DNA of 64,000 bases from CAYSRC01 sp964433495. GTDB lineage: Bacteria; Bacillota; Clostridia; Oscillospirales; Ruminococcaceae. Positions 61,598 through 64,000 of this stretch are shown here, piece after piece. Below the pieces are notes generated by a model. It had not been told where the DNA came from and made no database searches. It saw only the letters and a program-made list of their open reading frames with translations. The first letter of the stretch is position 1. Every line of letters starts with the position of its first letter. Where the stretch lies: assembly GCA_964433495.1 (NCBI GenBank), contig CAYSRC010000001.1, forward strand, positions 1-64,000. Direction: 5' to 3'. The translations under genes were made by a program, and so were the position numbers.

Positions 61598-63037
61598 ATG
61601 GCACAGGACAAAAAGGCGGTCGAGGCGATTACGCCGATAAACGAGGACTTTTCGCAGTGGTACACCGACATCGTGAAAAAGGCCGAGCTTGTCGACTATT
61701 CAGGGGTAAAGGGCTGCGTGATCCTGCGACCTTACGGTTACGCGATATGGGAAAACATCCGGCGCATCCTTGACGGCATGTTCAAGAAGACGGGGCACGA
61801 GAACGTGTACATGCCGATGCTCATCCCCGAGAGTCTGCTTCAGAAGGAAAAGGACCACGTCGAGGGCTTTGCGCCCGAGGTCGCGTGGGTGACGATGGGC
61901 GGCAGCGAGCCGCTCGCCGAGCGCCTGTGCGTGCGCCCGACGTCCGAGACCCTTTTCTGCGACCACTTCAAGCACGTTATTCAGTCGTACAGGGACCTGC
62001 CCAAGCTGTACAACCAGTGGTGCTCGGTCATGCGGTGGGAGAAGACGACGAGGCCGTTTCTGCGCACCCGCGAGTTTTTGTGGCAGGAGGGGCACACCAT
62101 GCACGAGACGCGCGAGCAGGCCGAGCGGGAGGTGCAGGGCCAGCTCGAGGTCTACCGCGAGTTTTGCGAAAAGTACCTCATGATCCCCGTGGTCGCGGGG
62201 CGCAAGACCGACAGTGAAAAGTTCGCGGGGGCCGAGGCCACCTACACCGTCGAGGCGATGATGCACGACGGCAAATCGCTCCAGAGCGGCACGAGCCACT
62301 TTTTCGGCGACGGGTTTGCCCGTGCGTTCGAGATCACCTACGCCGCGCGCGACAACACCCTGCAATACCCCTTCCAGACGTCGTGGGGCCTCAGCACGCG
62401 CATCATAGGCGCGATTATCATGACGCACGGCGACGACAACGGCCTTGTGCTGCCCCCCGCCGTCGCGCCCACTCAGGTCATGGTCATCCCCGTCGCACAG
62501 CACAAGCCGGGGGTCGCCGAGGCCGCCGAGGGGCTGAAAGAGCGGCTTGCCGAGGCGGGGCTTCGCGCCGGCATCGACACGAGCGAGCAGTCGCCCGGCT
62601 GGAAGTTTGCGCAGTACGAGATGAAGGGGGTGCCCGTCAGGGTCGAGATAGGCCCGCGCGACATCGAGAACGGGCAGTGCGTCCTGGTTCGCAGGGACAC
62701 GGGCGAAAAGCGCGCGGTCGCGATTGCAAACGCCGCGGACGAGGTGAACAAAGAGCTCGACGCCCTCGCCGAGAACATGTACAAAAGGGCGCTCGACAAT
62801 CGCGTGCGCAGAACCTTTGAGTGCCGCGACTACGCCGAGCTCGAGGCCGCGGTGCAGAAGGAGCTCGGCTTTTACGAGACGATGTGGTGCGGCGACCCCG
62901 CGTGCGAGCAGGCGCTCAAGGATAAGCTCGAGATAACCTCGCGCTGTATGCCGTTTGAGCAGAAGCAGCTGTCCGACGTCTGCCCCGTGTGCGGCAAAAA
63001 GGCCGTGACCTCGGTCGTTTGGGGCAAGGCGTATTAA
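61598..63037 (+). CDS. proS: Prolyl-tRNA synthetase (archaeal/eukaryal type)
   Basis: A 479-aa class II synthetase of the short, non-editing type: motif 1 region GYAIWENIRRILDGMFKKTGHENVYMPMLIPES, motif 2 VMRWEKTTRPFLRTREFLWQEGHT, motif 3 SWGLSTRIIGAIIMTHGDD, anticodon domain and a C-terminal zinc-binding part with Cys pairs (CGDPAC ... CPVCG). The ATG at 61598 follows AAAGGA at a longish 12 bases; an in-frame GTG at 61577 is an alternative. No T-box is visible in the leader. Confidence 0.95.
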   Translation: MAQDKKAVEAITPINEDFSQWYTDIVKKAELVDYSGVKGCVILRPYGYAIWENIRRILDGMFKKTGHENVYMPMLIPESLLQKEKDHVEGFAPEVAWVTMGGSEPLAERLCVRPTSETLFCDHFKHVIQSYRDLPKLYNQWCSVMRWEKTTRPFLRTREFLWQEGHTMHETREQAEREVQGQLEVYREFCEKYLMIPVVAGRKTDSEKFAGAEATYTVEAMMHDGKSLQSGTSHFFGDGFARAFEITYAARDNTLQYPFQTSWGLSTRIIGAIIMTHGDDNGLVLPPAVAPTQVMVIPVAQHKPGVAEAAEGLKERLAEAGLRAGIDTSEQSPGWKFAQYEMKGVPVRVEIGPRDIENGQCVLVRRDTGEKRAVAIANAADEVNKELDALAENMYKRALDNRVRRTFECRDYAELEAAVQKELGFYETMWCGDPACEQALKDKLEITSRCMPFEQKQLSDVCPVCGKKAVTSVVWGKAY

Positions 63038-63138
63038 GCTTTTTCCGTCGGAGCGCGGCGAAAAGCGGGGCGTCCCCGCCTCTGAGAGGGCGGGCTCCGC
63101 TCGCGTTTTGCGGCGGCGCGATCCGACGCCGAAAAGGG

Positions 63139-63167
63139 TTGAATAACGGGGCGTCGCCCCTTATTGT
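63139..63167 (+). promoter_or_regulatory. Candidate promoter of the last gene
   Basis: TTGAAT at 63139-63144, 17 bp spacer that includes the palindrome GGGGCG-T-CGCCCC, TATTGT at 63162-63167. Confidence 0.45.
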
Positions 63168-63199
63168 AAAAAATTCACAGTCAAAGAGGAGAATTGCAG

Positions 63200-63841
63200 A
63201 TGAACATGAACGTTTTTAAATGGGTGTCGGTGGCGCTGCTGGTGCTGGTGCTTGTGGCGTCGCTGTTCTTCCCCGTGCTTGTCGTGTCGCTCGGCTTCTT
63301 CGGCGCGCAGGGGCTGAACTTCTTTCAAACCTTCGAGATCGGCTGGTTTTACGCAATCCTCGCCGTCATCTTTGAGCTTGCGCTCATCGGCACGGTGTTT
63401 TTCGCGCTGATCGGTCAGATCAAGAACGGCGTCAACAGCGCCCTCAACTCGGGCGTGCTCGTCATTGCCGCGACCGTGCTGCTCACCCTGTTTTACCTTT
63501 TCTCCGGGCTTGCGGCCAGCTCGCTTGTCGATGTCGGCGTGTCCGCGTGGCCCTTCGTCAACATCCTGTTTGCGGTGGGCGCGTTTGTGTGCAGGACGAT
63601 GTATGTGCACGGCACCGCCAAGATAAGCCTCGGCGACGTGCGCGCTGCGGCGACCGACGTGAGGAACCTCTCGGTCAACGACTGTAAAAATGCCGCGGCC
63701 TCCGCTGTCGGCGGCGTCAGGGCGGCGGCAAGCGACGCCCTCGGCGAGATGGGCCTCACCTGGAAGTGCCCCTCGTGCGGCAGGGACGTCTCGTCCAAGG
63801 CCAACTTCTGCCCCGAGTGCGGCGCGAAGAAGCCCGAGTGA
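63200..63841 (+). CDS. Membrane protein with C-terminal zinc ribbon
   Basis: A 213-aa protein with four hydrophobic segments in the first 145 residues, a helical linker with Ala-rich repeats (ATDVRNLSVNDCKNAAASAV), and a C-terminal zinc ribbon of two Cys pairs (CPSCGRDVSSKANFCPECG). AGAGGAG precedes the ATG at 63200; the TTG at 63194 in frame is not preferred. The function is unknown; the ribbon resembles that of the protein at 32224-32760. Confidence 0.88.
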   Translation: MNMNVFKWVSVALLVLVLVASLFFPVLVVSLGFFGAQGLNFFQTFEIGWFYAILAVIFELALIGTVFFALIGQIKNGVNSALNSGVLVIAATVLLTLFYLFSGLAASSLVDVGVSAWPFVNILFAVGAFVCRTMYVHGTAKISLGDVRAAATDVRNLSVNDCKNAAASAVGGVRAAASDALGEMGLTWKCPSCGRDVSSKANFCPECGAKKPE

Positions 63842-63870
63842 GCGGCCGGTATCGTACAGACCTTACCGTG

Positions 63871-63910
63871 AAAAACGGCATCCCCCGCGGGACGCCGTTT
63901 TTTGTTTTGT
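63871..63910 (+). terminator. Terminator at the right end
   Basis: AAAAACGGC-A-TCCC pairs with GGGA-C-GCCGTTTTT, followed by TTGTTTTG. The last 90 bases of the window hold no recognised feature. Confidence 0.8.
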
Positions 63911-64000
63911 CAGGCCTTTGTCCCGAAAACCTGTTGTTATCATTCAGGGCGGCGAAATTGCGGCCGCCCTTAGGGCCCCCTGCCGGAGCTTGCGGGCTGT

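Overview
The window is 64 kb of GC-rich chromosomal DNA from a spore-forming Clostridia-type Firmicute. The sporulation genes spoIIID, yabP, yabQ and a SpoVB-like flippase, the Gram-positive gene orders (yabM-mazG-hup-yabO-yabP-yabQ-divIC, recJ-rel-yqgX-hemZ, cdaA-cdaR, trmK-nif3) and the GC content (by eye well over 60 percent) fit a high-GC Oscillospirales-like gut or anaerobic clostridium. The assignment is by gene content only. I saw no rRNA, tRNA, CRISPR array, prophage or intact insertion sequence.

Layout. 1-365 is a repeat block. 382-1525 carries an acyl-ACP thioesterase and spoIIID. 1690-9141 (minus strand) is a surface-glycan operon: NeuC-type epimerase, two Gfo/Idh oxidoreductases, NeuA-type CMP-sugar synthetase, a lipoprotein, a surface-carbohydrate transferase-like protein, a flippase and a small membrane protein. 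9720-16026 (plus) has a Nudix hydrolase, GDPD, an E2-like protein with lost catalytic residues, and an ABC exporter triad with a secreted adaptor-like protein. 16364-18996 (minus) has a glycolipid glycosyltransferase coupled to a CrtO-like acyltransferase, and a degenerate M15-like/peptidoglycan-binding protein. 19647-24586 is ispDF, cdaA-cdaR and an FAD oxidoreductase. 24930-32065 is recJ, rel, a metallo-beta-lactamase-fold hydrolase, hemZ and a uridine-kinase-like protein. 32224-37757 is a zinc-ribbon protein and the yabM-to-divIC sporulation/division cluster. 38891-46637 (minus) holds rqcH, an ASCH protein, a CPCC protein, nif3, trmK, a DUF1858 protein, a PlsC-like acyltransferase, a GT4 glycosyltransferase and an HxlR regulator. 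46890-50322 has mutY and a macrodomain/SirTM operon preceded by an unrecorded 36-codon ORF. 50541-55454 has a TetR/SDR divergent pair and a GPH transporter with an alpha/beta hydrolase. 55711-63841 has trkA-trkH, TraX-like, a HAD phosphatase, acpP, proS and a second zinc-ribbon protein.

The most unusual structure is not a gene. Seven intergenic blocks (about 1-365, 19115-19400, 37930-38770, 48060-48300, 52270-52790, 58555-58770, 60590-60700) are built from alternating short hairpins. In one hairpin type the loop is conserved (roughly CGT[A/T]CC..TT) while the 7-13 bp stems differ between copies yet remain perfectly self-complementary; a second hairpin type (loop roughly CATATTCC) alternates with it at about 55 bp per pair. 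Some blocks differ by clean gain or loss of one pair, so these look like modular, structure-constrained mobile cassettes.

Two other places deserve attention. The macrodomain/SirTM operon resembles the protein ADP-ribosylation modules known from Streptococcus and Staphylococcus, but the usual GcvH-L and lipoate-ligase partners are absent from the window; a short Cys-containing ORF with a strong ribosome-binding site overlaps the macrodomain start codon instead. The glycan operon encodes the first and last steps of a sialic/legionaminic-type nonulosonate pathway but no NeuB synthase in this window.
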